Positions 47,505 to 56,600 are shown, numbered from the stretch's first letter. The stretch is DNA of 64,000 nucleotides from Bacteroidetes Order II. bacterium (GCA_016788705.1 JAEUSQ010000018.1:163924-227923); one strand, 5' to 3'. The notes: a model not told the origin generated them from the letters alone. Made by a program: numbers and translations.

Positions 47505-48311
47505 ATGTATCCTCCTCCAATCAATGCTCCTTCCATTGCCGTCATTCTGGGTAGTTCATTCCATTCAGCGACCTTCCAGAAATGGGAATTGGTCGAAACT
47601 CCGTTTAAAACCCCCTTTGGATCAACTGTTTTGCACCGAGTTCCATTACAAAACAAAGTTGCCTGGGTGCTATTCCGGCATGGTTCACCACACCGCTTCC
47701 TTCCCAACCAAATTAACTACCGGGCGAACGCATATGCCCTTAAAATGGTCAACTGCCAAGCACTGCTAATAACCAGTTCTGTTGGGGTTATGACAACAGA
47801 CTTGCCCCTATATAAAATATTATTTCTGAAAGACTTGCTCTATCCTGAAAATCGTTTACCAGATGGCAATACTTGTACCATGTTCCCACACCCTACTCCC
47901 CAGCAAGGGCATTTGGTCTTGAATGAAGGGCTTTTTTCGAAGGCATTAACCCTTCAATTAATTCAGCACTTTACACCGCTTCAGTCAGAAATTTTCATGA
48001 ATGTAACTTTTGCCTATGCAGGTGGACCGAGAACCAAAACGCCGGCTGAAAATCGTTATTGGGCGGCAATGGGGGCACAAGTCAACTCGATGACGTTGGC
48101 CCCAGAAGTTGTTTTGGCAAATGAATTAGAAATTCCATGTGCGGGTTTGGTGGTTGGACACAAATATTCGGTTCCAGACGTGCAAAATCCGCCAGATGGA
48201 AGCATTCAGGAAACATTGGACACCGCCCGCGAAAGATTAGAAAATGCGGTGCAATGGTTTATCGAGGAAGGGACGCCCGTTCCATTTAGAAATCACCTTT
48301 TTCGTTTCTAA
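47505..48311 (+). CDS. MTAP/PNP-family nucleoside phosphorylase, divergent
   Basis: A 268-residue cytoplasmic protein from ATG 47505. It has the family start (IAVILGSSFH), the phosphate-binding HGSPHRFLPNQINYRAN and the nucleoside-binding AGGPRTKTPAENR...NSMTLAPEVVLANELEIPCAG. The usual GPRFETPAE is GPRTKTPAE here, and VGMT is NSMT, so its substrate may differ from methylthioadenosine or standard purine nucleosides. It breaks an N-glycosidic bond with phosphate. An MtnK-like kinase is found across the small peptide genes at 49176-50246. Confidence 0.72.
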   Translation: MYPPPINAPSIAVILGSSFHSATFQKWELVETPFKTPFGSTVLHRVPLQNKVAWVLFRHGSPHRFLPNQINYRANAYALKMVNCQALLITSSVGVMTTDLPLYKILFLKDLLYPENRLPDGNTCTMFPHPTPQQGHLVLNEGLFSKALTLQLIQHFTPLQSEIFMNVTFAYAGGPRTKTPAENRYWAAMGAQVNSMTLAPEVVLANELEIPCAGLVVGHKYSVPDVQNPPDGSIQETLDTARERLENAVQWFIEEGTPVPFRNHLFRF

Positions 48312-48350
48312 TAGTAAAGGCCGAAGTATATTGCTCCGACCTTTACTATT
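48312..48350. terminator. Bidirectional terminator between phosphorylase and GG-peptide genes
   Basis: TAGTAAAGG (48312-48320) pairs with CCTTTACTA (48340-48348), extended by CG pairs after one mismatch, around a 13-nt loop. It sits between the convergent phosphorylase and peptide genes. Confidence 0.8.
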
Positions 48351-48369
48351 ACTTCTATTGATCAACAAC

Positions 48370-48576
48370 TCATCGGATCATATTGCGCTGCTGCTGAAGC
48401 CAGCGGTTTTTTTCATTCATTTCGCGGAGGCGATCCAGCATGTATTGTAGATCTGCTTGGCTTGGTCTGTATGGCGAAGGCGTAGGAGGCATAAAACCGC
48501 CAGTAACTTCCTTTTGTTCTTTTTCAGAAAGAACCTTGATCTCTGTTTCGTTTTTGAAGATGTTGTTCGTTTTCAT
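48370..48576 (-). CDS. Small peptide with double-glycine leader (68 aa)
   Basis: A 68-residue product. Residues 1-27 form a leader of the bacteriocin/pheromone double-glycine type (VLSEKEQKEVTGG, cleavage expected after Gly27). The predicted 41-residue core starts FMPPTPSPYRPSQ, then an amphipathic, highly charged helix (DLQYMLDRLREMNEKNRW) and a basic end. No cysteine. It follows another leader-peptide gene by 33 nt on the same strand, so the two are one unit. C39-peptidase ABC exporters normally cut such leaders; none is nearby. Family and activity are unknown; the leader itself is clear. Confidence 0.65.
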   Translation of the reverse strand: MKTNNIFKNETEIKVLSEKEQKEVTGGFMPPTPSPYRPSQADLQYMLDRLREMNEKNRWLQQQRNMIR

Positions 48577-48609
48577 AATTGAGTGCCTTAGAGGTAATAG
48601 GGTAATTTC

Positions 48610-48876
48610 TTATTTAACCTGACAAGAAAAATTTTTGGAAGACGCTGAAGCGGCTTGTCCACTCATTAGAGCATTATTACAAACACTCTGCGCTGCACTG
48701 ATGCCAGTATTTTGAGAAGCGAAGTAACCTGCAACACCAGCGCTAATTGCACCAATGGCCCAACCGACGGCTGCAATCCAAGCACCACCTTGTGCTTCCG
48801 CCAATTCATCATTTGATAAAACCTGTACTTCGTTTTGCGCAGCAAATTCTGCCAAGGTCATTTTTTGGGTTTTCAT
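48610..48876 (-). CDS. Bacteriocin-like peptide with double-glycine leader (88 aa)
   Basis: 88 residues from ATG 48876 (MKTQKMTLAEF). The leader (1-31) ends QVLSNDELAEAQGG, the typical LSxxEL...GG signal. The 57-residue core (AWIAAVGWAIGAISAGVAGYF...) is hydrophobic with a GxxxG motif (GWAIG) and has two cysteines (core positions 35 and 54) that could form a disulfide. This matches small class II bacteriocin precursors. The gene precedes the 68-residue peptide. A frame extending to 48957 has no leader logic and was rejected. Toxicity, immunity and transporter genes are not visible. Confidence 0.68.
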   Translation of the reverse strand: MKTQKMTLAEFAAQNEVQVLSNDELAEAQGGAWIAAVGWAIGAISAGVAGYFASQNTGISAAQSVCNNALMSGQAASASSKNFSCQVK

Positions 48877-49051
48877 ATGTTTTTGGGTGTGGGTATGTAG
48901 GGAATGGGAAAAATCTTCCCGGTTAGTTTCTTTAAAGGGTTTAGGGATCAAGTGCATCTTGCATCACTAAATGTGGAACATTCCAGATGAAGGCTCATTT
49001 TATTCTATTTTTGGATTAAGGACGTGTCTAAGATTCAGCGCCAAAAAGAAA

Positions 49052-49080
49052 AGTTTAAATGAAGTATCAATAATTTTCAA
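49052..49080 (-). promoter_or_regulatory. Possible promoter for the GG-peptide operon
   Basis: On the minus strand a TTGAAA box (49075-49080) is followed, 17 nt later, by TAAACT (49052-49057), about 175 nt upstream of the first peptide gene. The spacing suits a sigma70-type promoter. Found by eye only. Confidence 0.3.
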
Positions 49081-49175
49081 CGTAACCTGTCATTTTTTAA
49101 AAAATATTTTGAGAAAAACAAAAACACCTACCTTAATTAAACTATTTCGTGCTTTTCAGCTACAAGGTAAAAACC

Positions 49176-50246
49176 ATGCCTACCCATACGCTTCCCTTGA
49201 CCTTTGATCTTTTTAACTTAGAAAAAGCCCAGTCGGTTTTTTCCAATAAGGCATTACCGCCAATCTGGACGCCGCTTTCGGGTGGCAACCTCAACTACGT
49301 TTGGCGCTGGGGTATTTTTCCAAACTCGGTTATCGTCAAACAAACCCCCCCTTTTATTGCTGCTGCACCCAAACACCCGTTTAATCAAGATCGGCACCAC
49401 TTTGAAAGACAAGCCCTGACGTTTTTAAACACGCCCCCCCCTTCCCTTCCCCATAATCCCCAAATTCATCTGCCAGTGGTTTTGGCACACGATGCCCCTT
49501 CGGCGGTGTTGGTCTTGAGCGATTTTGGACCATCTCCCGCTTTAGGTTCAGCAAATGTACAAGCAGGATTCGATCCAGTTTTAGGCAAAAATTTAGGCTT
49601 ATTTATTAAAGAATTACACCTTTCGACATTAAAAAACAAATATTTACTCCTTAATCATAACAACTGCACCGTTCAAGAGACCCGATTTGAAATTCAGTAT
49701 CGTTTCATTGGGCAGCAAGCCCTTACCCACAAGTTACCTCATGCACCTGAAATACAAGCGGCTGCACACCACTTGGGAGAAGTCTTTTTGCAGGAGGGGA
49801 TTTGTCTTATCATGGGCGATTTATGGCCCGCCTCCCTCTTAGTCCTTGCACAGGGGCTTGCAGTGATAGACTGGGAACTTTCGCATTATGGTCAACCAGC
49901 ACAAGATGTTGGACACCTTGCGGCCCACCTTTGGATGCTTTATCACCGCAATCAAAATCCTCACTTTAGAATGCGCATTCAACAATTTTGGCAGGGTTTC
50001 ATAGAAATGTATTTTTACCAAAATCCAGTGTTTGATCTTAATCAGCAGCTGCGTGCCATTCAGCACTTGGGGGCAGAAATTATGGCGCGAACCATAGGGG
50101 CCTTTCGGTCTGGTTCAGCGTATGAGGGCCTTTCGGTTCATCATCCTGTGCAACAAGAAGCCCTTCAGTTCGCAACCAACTGTTTACTTGAAAACGATCT
50201 ATCATTGCAACAAATGTTTTCGCCCTTTCACATCCCCTATTTTTAA
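49176..50246 (+). CDS. MtnK-like kinase (APH fold)
   Basis: A 356-residue cytoplasmic kinase of the aminoglycoside-phosphotransferase fold. The start region GGNLNYVWRW and VKQTPPFI resemble 5-methylthioribose kinase (MtnK). The catalytic loop reads IMGDLWPAS (Asp as base; the usual His is Met, and the last Ser matches MtnK rather than Asn of APH), followed by VIDWELSHYGQPAQDVG, the metal-binding segment. It could phosphorylate methylthioribose or another small sugar. The phosphorylase at 47505 is the nearest candidate partner. ATG 49176 was preferred to the GTG at 49149. Confidence 0.68.
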   Translation: MPTHTLPLTFDLFNLEKAQSVFSNKALPPIWTPLSGGNLNYVWRWGIFPNSVIVKQTPPFIAAAPKHPFNQDRHHFERQALTFLNTPPPSLPHNPQIHLPVVLAHDAPSAVLVLSDFGPSPALGSANVQAGFDPVLGKNLGLFIKELHLSTLKNKYLLLNHNNCTVQETRFEIQYRFIGQQALTHKLPHAPEIQAAAHHLGEVFLQEGICLIMGDLWPASLLVLAQGLAVIDWELSHYGQPAQDVGHLAAHLWMLYHRNQNPHFRMRIQQFWQGFIEMYFYQNPVFDLNQQLRAIQHLGAEIMARTIGAFRSGSAYEGLSVHHPVQQEALQFATNCLLENDLSLQQMFSPFHIPYF

Positions 50247-50303
50247 ACAAGCAAAGGAGTTATATATTGGACCTGTCTCCACTTCAATCAATCCCGAATT
50301 CCA

Positions 50304-51761
50304 ATGAAAAAATTCCTGTACATTTTTTGCCTGATTCCGATATCGGTATGGTCCCAAGTGGACGTTCCATTGATCCGGCCTGATTTTCAAGCCCCGGAAT
50401 TTACTGCCCGCCGCAACGAAATTATCCGCCAGATCGGTAGCGAGGGCATTGCAGTCCTAAAAGGTGCCCCCAGCCCGCGAGGCTTTACCCGCTTTAGGCA
50501 AACAAATGAATTTTATTACCTTAGCGGGATAGAAGTTCCTCATGCCATCCTCGTAATGGACGGCAATACAAGACAATCGTTTCTGTTCCTCCCCAATAGA
50601 AATGAGGCGCGGGAACGCAGCGAGGGCAAAATGCTCTCGGCAGAAGATGCCGATTGGCTGCGCGATACACAGGAGTTTGATGGCGTCTATAGCACCGATC
50701 TTTTTGCGGAATGGCTGGGCCGCGTAGCGAGACGCGGAAAACCCTATACCCTCTGGACGCCTTTTCAACCGGGAGAAGGATTTGCCGAAAGCCGAGACAT
50801 GGGTTTAAGGGTCCATGCAGACTTGTACTCGGACCCGTGGGATGGACGCCCCAGCGCCGAGAACCGTTTTATTGCTTTGCTCAAAGAACGATTCCCCATG
50901 TTTGAACTCCGGGATCTGAATCCTAAAATGGATGAAATGCGCCTTATTAAAAGCCCTGTAGAATTGGAGCTAATTAAAAAGTCCACCTTTCTTAGTGGAT
51001 TGGCGCTGATGGAAAGCATGAGATCGGTCCAACCAGGGATGAAGGAATTAGAGTTGGATGCCGTTGCTAAATTTATTTTCTACCGCGAAGGGGCCATTGG
51101 AGATGCCTATTATTCTTTGGTGGCAAGTGGACATAATGCCTTTTTTCCTCATTACAACGCCGGACAACGTGTGATGAAAGATGGCGACTTCCTGCTCATG
51201 GATTATGCGCCCGATTATGGCTACTATATGAGTGATGTTACCCGAATGTTTCCCGTCAATGGTAAGTTTAGCCCTTGGCAACGTGAATTATATGGATTTT
51301 ATTTGGCTTGTTATAAAGCCATTTTAAGACACATAAAACCCAATCAAACCGCAAGCCAAATCAGGGCCAAAGCAGTGGCCGAGATGGAGGCCCTCTTAGA
51401 AAAAACCACGTTCTCTAAGCCCGAATACGAAAAAGGCGCCCGAAACTTTGTGTTTACGTACCGAGCAGGCTCGTTTAATGCCTTTACGACCCTCGGACAC
51501 GGCGTAGGAATGGCCACACACGACGTGGGGAGTTATAATGGCCCCTTAAAACCTGGTATGGTATTTACGATTGAACCCGCCCTGCGCGTACCAGAGGAAT
51601 TGATTTATATCCGACTCGAAGACATGATCGTCATTACAGAGACGGGAGCAGACATCCTTTCAGATTTTGTACCCATGGAAATAGACGAAATTGAACGTTT
51701 GATGGCCGAGCCGGGTATTTTACAAACCTATACCCGAACAACGGCTAGCATCAAGCGATAA
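50304..51761 (+). CDS. Xaa-Pro aminopeptidase (M24), secreted
   Basis: A 485-residue exported peptidase. The signal MKKFLYIFCLIPISVWSQ is followed by the N-terminal creatinase-like domain (GFTRFRQTNEFYYLSGIEVP, the aminopeptidase P pattern) and a pita-bread catalytic domain with metal ligands in LLMDYAPDYGYYMSDV, LGHGVGMATHD, FTIEPAL and IRLEDMI. It removes an N-terminal residue preceding proline. It is 6 nt before miaA, so the two are likely co-transcribed. Function in peptide scavenging is inferred. Confidence 0.9.
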   Translation: MKKFLYIFCLIPISVWSQVDVPLIRPDFQAPEFTARRNEIIRQIGSEGIAVLKGAPSPRGFTRFRQTNEFYYLSGIEVPHAILVMDGNTRQSFLFLPNRNEARERSEGKMLSAEDADWLRDTQEFDGVYSTDLFAEWLGRVARRGKPYTLWTPFQPGEGFAESRDMGLRVHADLYSDPWDGRPSAENRFIALLKERFPMFELRDLNPKMDEMRLIKSPVELELIKKSTFLSGLALMESMRSVQPGMKELELDAVAKFIFYREGAIGDAYYSLVASGHNAFFPHYNAGQRVMKDGDFLLMDYAPDYGYYMSDVTRMFPVNGKFSPWQRELYGFYLACYKAILRHIKPNQTASQIRAKAVAEMEALLEKTTFSKPEYEKGARNFVFTYRAGSFNAFTTLGHGVGMATHDVGSYNGPLKPGMVFTIEPALRVPEELIYIRLEDMIVITETGADILSDFVPMEIDEIERLMAEPGILQTYTRTTASIKR

Positions 51762-51766
51762 ATAGA

Positions 51767-52630
51767 ATGGAATTTCCCCCGATTCAGGTGATTGTTGGGC
51801 CTACGGCTGTGGGAAAAACCGCCTATGCCATCGAATACGCCCTTCGCAATAACGGAGAAATTGTTTCGGCAGATAGCCGACAAGTTTTTAAGGAACTACA
51901 CATCGGGACCGCCAAACCTTCCCAAGAGGAACTAAAGGCGGTTCCGCATCATTTTATCAGTGAAAAAAACCTTTCAGAACCCTATTCTGCTGGTATTTTT
52001 GCCAACGAAGCCAATGCACGACTGACCAACATCTTTACACGCGGCAAAAACCCAATCGTTTGTGGAGGCTCCACGTTATACCTCAAAGCCTTGATTGATG
52101 GCCTAGCCGAAATTCCCGAAGTGGACCCTGCCATCCGCAATCACCTGATGACAGAATTGACCGAACGAGGAAACCACGCCCTCTATCAAGAACTCGTATT
52201 GACGGATCCAGTCTTTGCCCAGACGTTAGACCCCACCAAAACCCAACGATTGATTCGCGGTTTAGAAGTAGCACGCGGTACTGGAAAACCCTTGTCCTTT
52301 TTCCATCAACAGCAACACCGTCCACCCTTCACTTTCGACGTTACAGTACTCGCCCGTGAGCGGAAAACCTTGTATGAACGAATCAATCTGCGCGTGGATC
52401 AAATGCTGCAAGATGGGTTGATAAAGGAGGTACAAGAACTATTACACGCTGGATTTAGTCCTGAAATCAATGCACTCAAGACCATTGGGTATCAAGAACC
52501 CATCGCTTATCTTTTAGGGACACTGCCGTATGACCAAATGGTAACCTTGCTCAAGCAGCATACCCGAAACTATGCCAAGCGGCAAATAACATGGTTTAGG
52601 CGATTCGATCAACAACTTCAGTTGCACTAA
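51767..52630 (+). CDS. miaA: tRNA dimethylallyltransferase
   Basis: A 287-residue cytoplasmic enzyme that adds a dimethylallyl group to A37 of tRNAs reading codons starting with U. The P-loop is GPTAVGKT; SADSRQVFKELHIGTAKP, CGGSTLYLKALIDGL and ERKTLYERINLRVDQM are MiaA blocks, and the C-terminal YAKRQITWFR is the RNA-binding signature. Normal length. It follows the M24 peptidase by 5 nt. Confidence 0.95.
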   Translation: MEFPPIQVIVGPTAVGKTAYAIEYALRNNGEIVSADSRQVFKELHIGTAKPSQEELKAVPHHFISEKNLSEPYSAGIFANEANARLTNIFTRGKNPIVCGGSTLYLKALIDGLAEIPEVDPAIRNHLMTELTERGNHALYQELVLTDPVFAQTLDPTKTQRLIRGLEVARGTGKPLSFFHQQQHRPPFTFDVTVLARERKTLYERINLRVDQMLQDGLIKEVQELLHAGFSPEINALKTIGYQEPIAYLLGTLPYDQMVTLLKQHTRNYAKRQITWFRRFDQQLQLH

Positions 52631-52740
52631 ACCTTTTGCAAATCAATAGACTTAAACGATCATCGTATCTAAACGGTAATTTTGACTTCTAACGTGTTGG
52701 TGCTATATTAAACCATTCGCTCATTAAACCATTTTGCATC

Positions 52741-53751
52741 ATGAACAACCTTTCATATTCAGGCAAATGGCCTTTGTTCTTTCTGCTCATTTTATTGTCC
52801 ATTGCAGCATTTTGGTACTTTAAAGGTCCAAATGACAACACCGAAACGGCAAAAACCGATGGAACTCCAGCTCCGGAAGTCACCTTAGAACAAATTCGGC
52901 AACGCGGTGTTCTACGGGTTGGAATGGAGCCAGAATCCCCGCCTATGTATTTTGAACAAGAGGGCCGCAAGCAAGGCTTTGATATGGAAGTGATCGAAAG
53001 CCTTGCAGGACGAATGGGTGTGGACAAAGTGGAAGTGGTTGAAGCCTTGTATGACTATCTTCCCGAATTGGCCAAAAGTGGTAAAGTAGATGTCTTCATG
53101 AGCGGCTACATCCCCGACGATAGCATCGAAGGGGTAGATTGGTCGGATGGATATTTGGAATTTGGATTCTGTCTGATCACCAAAAAAGGAAGTGGCATCC
53201 AAAATATACGGCAATTAAAGGGCAAAAAAATTGGCATCTACGACGATCCCGCCGCCGCCGATTGGGTGAAAGAAAACATTCCAGGTTATAGTTCTTTGTC
53301 GAAATACCAAGGAGTGGGTTGGTTGCGTAACCTCAATGATGGCAGTGTAGATGCCGTCATCTACGACTATCCGTTTGCCGCCAAAGAAGTACTTGAATTT
53401 CCGGATCTTAGGATTGTCGAACTTAACCTGAACACAACCGAATATGCCATTGGGATGGCAAAAGGAAGTGCAGACTTAAAAAATACGCTCAATAAATTAT
53501 TACCATCCTTCCTTACATCGGCCTCGTATGAACGGGTCGTAAAAGCGTATCTCGAAAGTGAAGCCGTCGAAGTGGAAGACCTCCCCACAAGCTCCAAGGC
53601 TTATGTGGTAAAAGGCGGCGATACCCTGCTTCAGATTGCACAAACGGAATTAGGAGACGCAAAAAAATGGAAAGAAATCTGGGAATTGAATAAAAAACGG
53701 CTTCCGAACCCCAACCTCATTAAGCCTGGGTTTTCGTTGCAGATGCCATGA
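52741..53751 (+). CDS. Solute-binding domain fused to LysM
   Basis: A 336-residue protein. An N-terminal membrane segment (LFFLLILLSIAAFWYF) precedes an SBP_bac_3 domain (about 45-275; GVLRVGMEPESPPMYFEQEGRKQGFDME, DVFMSGYIPDD). A LysM domain (about 285-336: YVVKGGDTLLQIAQTELGDAKKWKEIWELNK) ends the protein. The binding domain suggests amino-acid or muropeptide-like ligand sensing; LysM binds peptidoglycan. This pairing is not one I know. It overlaps the acyltransferase start by 4 nt, so the two genes are coupled. Confidence 0.75.
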   Translation: MNNLSYSGKWPLFFLLILLSIAAFWYFKGPNDNTETAKTDGTPAPEVTLEQIRQRGVLRVGMEPESPPMYFEQEGRKQGFDMEVIESLAGRMGVDKVEVVEALYDYLPELAKSGKVDVFMSGYIPDDSIEGVDWSDGYLEFGFCLITKKGSGIQNIRQLKGKKIGIYDDPAAADWVKENIPGYSSLSKYQGVGWLRNLNDGSVDAVIYDYPFAAKEVLEFPDLRIVELNLNTTEYAIGMAKGSADLKNTLNKLLPSFLTSASYERVVKAYLESEAVEVEDLPTSSKAYVVKGGDTLLQIAQTELGDAKKWKEIWELNKKRLPNPNLIKPGFSLQMP

Positions 53752-54857
53752 TGAAGCCGGCATTCATACCCGGCTTTCATCAGCTTAGGGGGATTGCCTC
53801 TGTGTGGGTTGTTTTGTTCCACGTAAAGATTTATTTATTCCCAGAAGTACACCCGCTCTGGCTTCGGCCTTTGTTACGTGGATATTTGTTGGTGGACTTA
53901 TTTTTCGTACTCAGCGGCTTTCTCATCGGCTATCTATATGGCAAACATTTTAAAGAAGCTATATCCTTACAAACTTTTTTTTCCTATCTAAAAGCACGCT
54001 TTGCACGGATTTATCCGCTACACCTATTCACGCTTTTCCTTTTGGTTTCTTGGTATGCCTTAAATGTCTGGGGGTTTGGTAAACCAAGGGAATATGGCCG
54101 CATTTATGTAGAAGAAGCCATTGCCACCCACTTGTTAATGGTTCAGGCTTGGGGATTTCATTCTGGCAACACTTGGAACATCCCCTCGTGGTCTATTAGT
54201 ACCGAATGGGCAGCCTATTTATTGTTCCCCTTTTTGTGGCATGTGTTGTACAGATGTGGAAAAGTTGGGGCAATAGTGGGAATTACGGTTGGCATTCTTG
54301 GGTATGGGTGTTTGGAATGGCTGCATCCCAAAGAAAATTTAGACATCACCTTCGACTGGGCGGTATTGCGGGGTCTGTCTGGGTTTGGTATCGGCATGGC
54401 TTTGTATGCATTCACCCTTCTTTCTCCACGACATCCCTTTTTCACCTTCCCGTTGTCTTTAGTGAAGGTGATTTTTCCATCATTTACCGTCATCACACTA
54501 ATTGTCATGACATATGCTCCAACCGATACCCTTGTGGTTGCCTTATGGCCTTGTTGGGCTTGGCTGGCCTACCAATCGTCTGTACAGACGGGCATGTTGC
54601 GCAAAGCCTTGACGTTTCTCGGAGACATTTCCTTTGCCTTATACATGATTCATTTACCAGTCTTATACTTGGTTCCACAAATACTCGGTATGGGTGATCC
54701 AGAGAGGATGGGTATTGGAGACCGAATGGGCATTTCTGTGATTTTCATTGGATTTGTTTTATGGGCTTCGTACCACACCTATCACCGCATCGAGCGCCCA
54801 TCCAGAAACTGGATCCGGACAAAATTGGGCATTACCCCTTTATCGGCTGTTGATTAA
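53748..54857 (+). CDS. Acyltransferase 3 family (OafA/YrhL-like) membrane protein
   Basis: A 369-residue membrane protein with about 10 hydrophobic segments. The family motifs are FHQLRGIASVWVVLFHV near the start, the RARFARIYPLHL-type loop (KARFARIYP) and WSISTEWAAYL. It modifies surface sugars with acetyl or other acyl groups at the membrane. Its ATG lies inside the ATGA overlap with the binding-protein gene, so it is translationally coupled. The substrate may be peptidoglycan or LPS sugar; this is inference. Confidence 0.85.
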   Translation: MMKPAFIPGFHQLRGIASVWVVLFHVKIYLFPEVHPLWLRPLLRGYLLVDLFFVLSGFLIGYLYGKHFKEAISLQTFFSYLKARFARIYPLHLFTLFLLVSWYALNVWGFGKPREYGRIYVEEAIATHLLMVQAWGFHSGNTWNIPSWSISTEWAAYLLFPFLWHVLYRCGKVGAIVGITVGILGYGCLEWLHPKENLDITFDWAVLRGLSGFGIGMALYAFTLLSPRHPFFTFPLSLVKVIFPSFTVITLIVMTYAPTDTLVVALWPCWAWLAYQSSVQTGMLRKALTFLGDISFALYMIHLPVLYLVPQILGMGDPERMGIGDRMGISVIFIGFVLWASYHTYHRIERPSRNWIRTKLGITPLSAVD

Positions 54858-54917
54858 GACACCAAATTTCTTATTTTCTCTACAAACCATCTTCATTTCA
54901 CCCAAAATCCCCTTTAT

Positions 54918-56543
54918 ATGAAAAAATCTTCTGGCCATACCCCCCTTTTTTCCTCGTTGCGGCGCGCCATGCGTTTGGCCATTGCCGCAAATAAAAAGCA
55001 TACTCCCCCAGCGGATGAAATGCTTGACCTTTACCATGAAGCACAAGCCAAGCGCTTGCTTTCCCGCCGAGAATTTGTGGCTCTGGGCGCGGGTGCGGCC
55101 ACACTTGGGATTGTGGGTTGTTTGCCTGAACCAACAAACAAACCTGAAAACACACAAAAAACCACCGAGATTGCTAAAATTGCCATTGTAGGGGCGGGGA
55201 TTGCGGGCCTTCATGCGGCACATGTCCTCCAAAAAGCAGGTGTCCAATCGGTGGTGTATGAGGGCAGTGGACGGGTAGGCGGGCGGATCTTTACCGGAAT
55301 GGATGTGGCGGCCCCCGGTCTTTATGCAGAAATGGGGGGTGAATTTATTGATTCCGGCCACGAAGACATGATTAATCTGTGTAGCGAATTTGGACTAAAA
55401 CTGAATGATCGTTTAGACCCTAAAGGAGAAGGGAGATTTAAAAATGCCTACTTTTTTGATGGACGCCATTACACCGAGCAGGAGGTTATTAAAGCCTTCC
55501 AACCAATTGCTGCCCGCATGGACGAAGACATCAATAAGCTCAGTGAATACTTCACCTATAAAGAGTTCTCGCCCGATGACCAGCGATTGGACAAACTTTC
55601 CATTGCCGCTTATTTAGACAGTATTGGTGTTTCTGGGTGGTTCCGAAAACTGTTGGATGTGGCCTGGGTGACTGAATTTGGACGCGAAACACAAGAACAA
55701 ACGGCACTTAACCTGCTCTGGCTCATCAGTACCGATACCACCGAGGGCTTTAGCATCTTTGGCGAAAGCGACGAACAGTTTAAAATTGACGGCGGTAGTG
55801 AACAACTTACCCGCGCCTTGTACAAAAAACTTCAGGCCCAAATTAAAATCTCCCATAAATTGGAGGCCATCAGACCCGGTAAAAATGGCGGCTACATCCT
55901 TTCTTTTGCCACTGGCGGCTCAACCAAAGATGTTGAAGCCGAAATGGCCCTGATTACCATTCCATTTACTTTATTACGTGAAGTGGACCTACAGATTCCC
56001 CTACCGGAGGTTAAGAAGAAAGCCATCCAAGAATTGGGATACGGAACCAATGCCAAATTATATGTCGGTTTTAAAGACCGCGTATGGCATAGCAAAAATT
56101 ACTCCGGAGAAGCCTTCACCGACGAAGGATTCCAGCTTTCTTGGGACAACTCGGCCTTCCAACCAGGCCCTTCTGGAGGTCTTACCTTGTTTTCCGGCGG
56201 CAAAACGGGTGTTACAGTTGGCAATGGCCCCCCCGAAAGCCATATCAATACGTTTATGGCTGGTGTGGACAAAGCCTTCCCCGGCGCGTCGGCGGCACGC
56301 AATGGGCAGACGGCCCGTTTCCACTGGCCCACGTATGAATGGGCGAAAACGTCTTATGCCTGCTATCTTCCGGGGCAATACACCACCATTGCCGGCGCCG
56401 AATTTGAACCCGTGGGCAACCTGTACTTTGCGGGAGAACACACCAGTCTTGACTATCAAGGCTATATGAACGGCGGTGCCGAGACGGGACGCCGGGCCGC
56501 AGAAGGCATATTGGAAAAACTTGGGAAACCAGCCACTTCCTGA
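54918..56543 (+). CDS. Flavin monoamine oxidase family protein (TAT-like signal)
   Basis: A 541-residue protein. A twin-arginine motif (LLSRREFVALGAG) and a lipoprotein-like cysteine (IVGC) begin it after an N-terminal stretch. The FAD Rossmann motif is VGAGIAGLHAAHVLQKAG, with a GRVGGRIFT-type loop next, and the C-terminal FAGEHTSLDYQGYMNGGAETGRRAA closes FAD binding. It oxidises an amine or amino acid in the envelope. Substrate unknown. It has a strong terminator after it and is 60 nt from the acyltransferase gene. Confidence 0.88.
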   Translation: MKKSSGHTPLFSSLRRAMRLAIAANKKHTPPADEMLDLYHEAQAKRLLSRREFVALGAGAATLGIVGCLPEPTNKPENTQKTTEIAKIAIVGAGIAGLHAAHVLQKAGVQSVVYEGSGRVGGRIFTGMDVAAPGLYAEMGGEFIDSGHEDMINLCSEFGLKLNDRLDPKGEGRFKNAYFFDGRHYTEQEVIKAFQPIAARMDEDINKLSEYFTYKEFSPDDQRLDKLSIAAYLDSIGVSGWFRKLLDVAWVTEFGRETQEQTALNLLWLISTDTTEGFSIFGESDEQFKIDGGSEQLTRALYKKLQAQIKISHKLEAIRPGKNGGYILSFATGGSTKDVEAEMALITIPFTLLREVDLQIPLPEVKKKAIQELGYGTNAKLYVGFKDRVWHSKNYSGEAFTDEGFQLSWDNSAFQPGPSGGLTLFSGGKTGVTVGNGPPESHINTFMAGVDKAFPGASAARNGQTARFHWPTYEWAKTSYACYLPGQYTTIAGAEFEPVGNLYFAGEHTSLDYQGYMNGGAETGRRAAEGILEKLGKPATS

Positions 56544-56566
56544 TTTTTGCCTCCAGAAACCAAACC

Positions 56567-56600
56567 AAAGCCCCATATCTCGCGAGATACGGGGCTTTCT
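56567..56600 (+). terminator. Terminator after the amine oxidase gene
   Basis: AAAGCCCC (56567-56574) pairs with GGGGCTTT (56591-56598), with the inner palindrome TATCTCGCGAGATA extending the stem after one mismatch. It separates convergent genes. Confidence 0.85.

Noticed and set aside
48877..48957. 27-residue N-terminal extension of the bacteriocin-like peptide
   Set aside because: It would place sequence before a complete, standard double-glycine leader.
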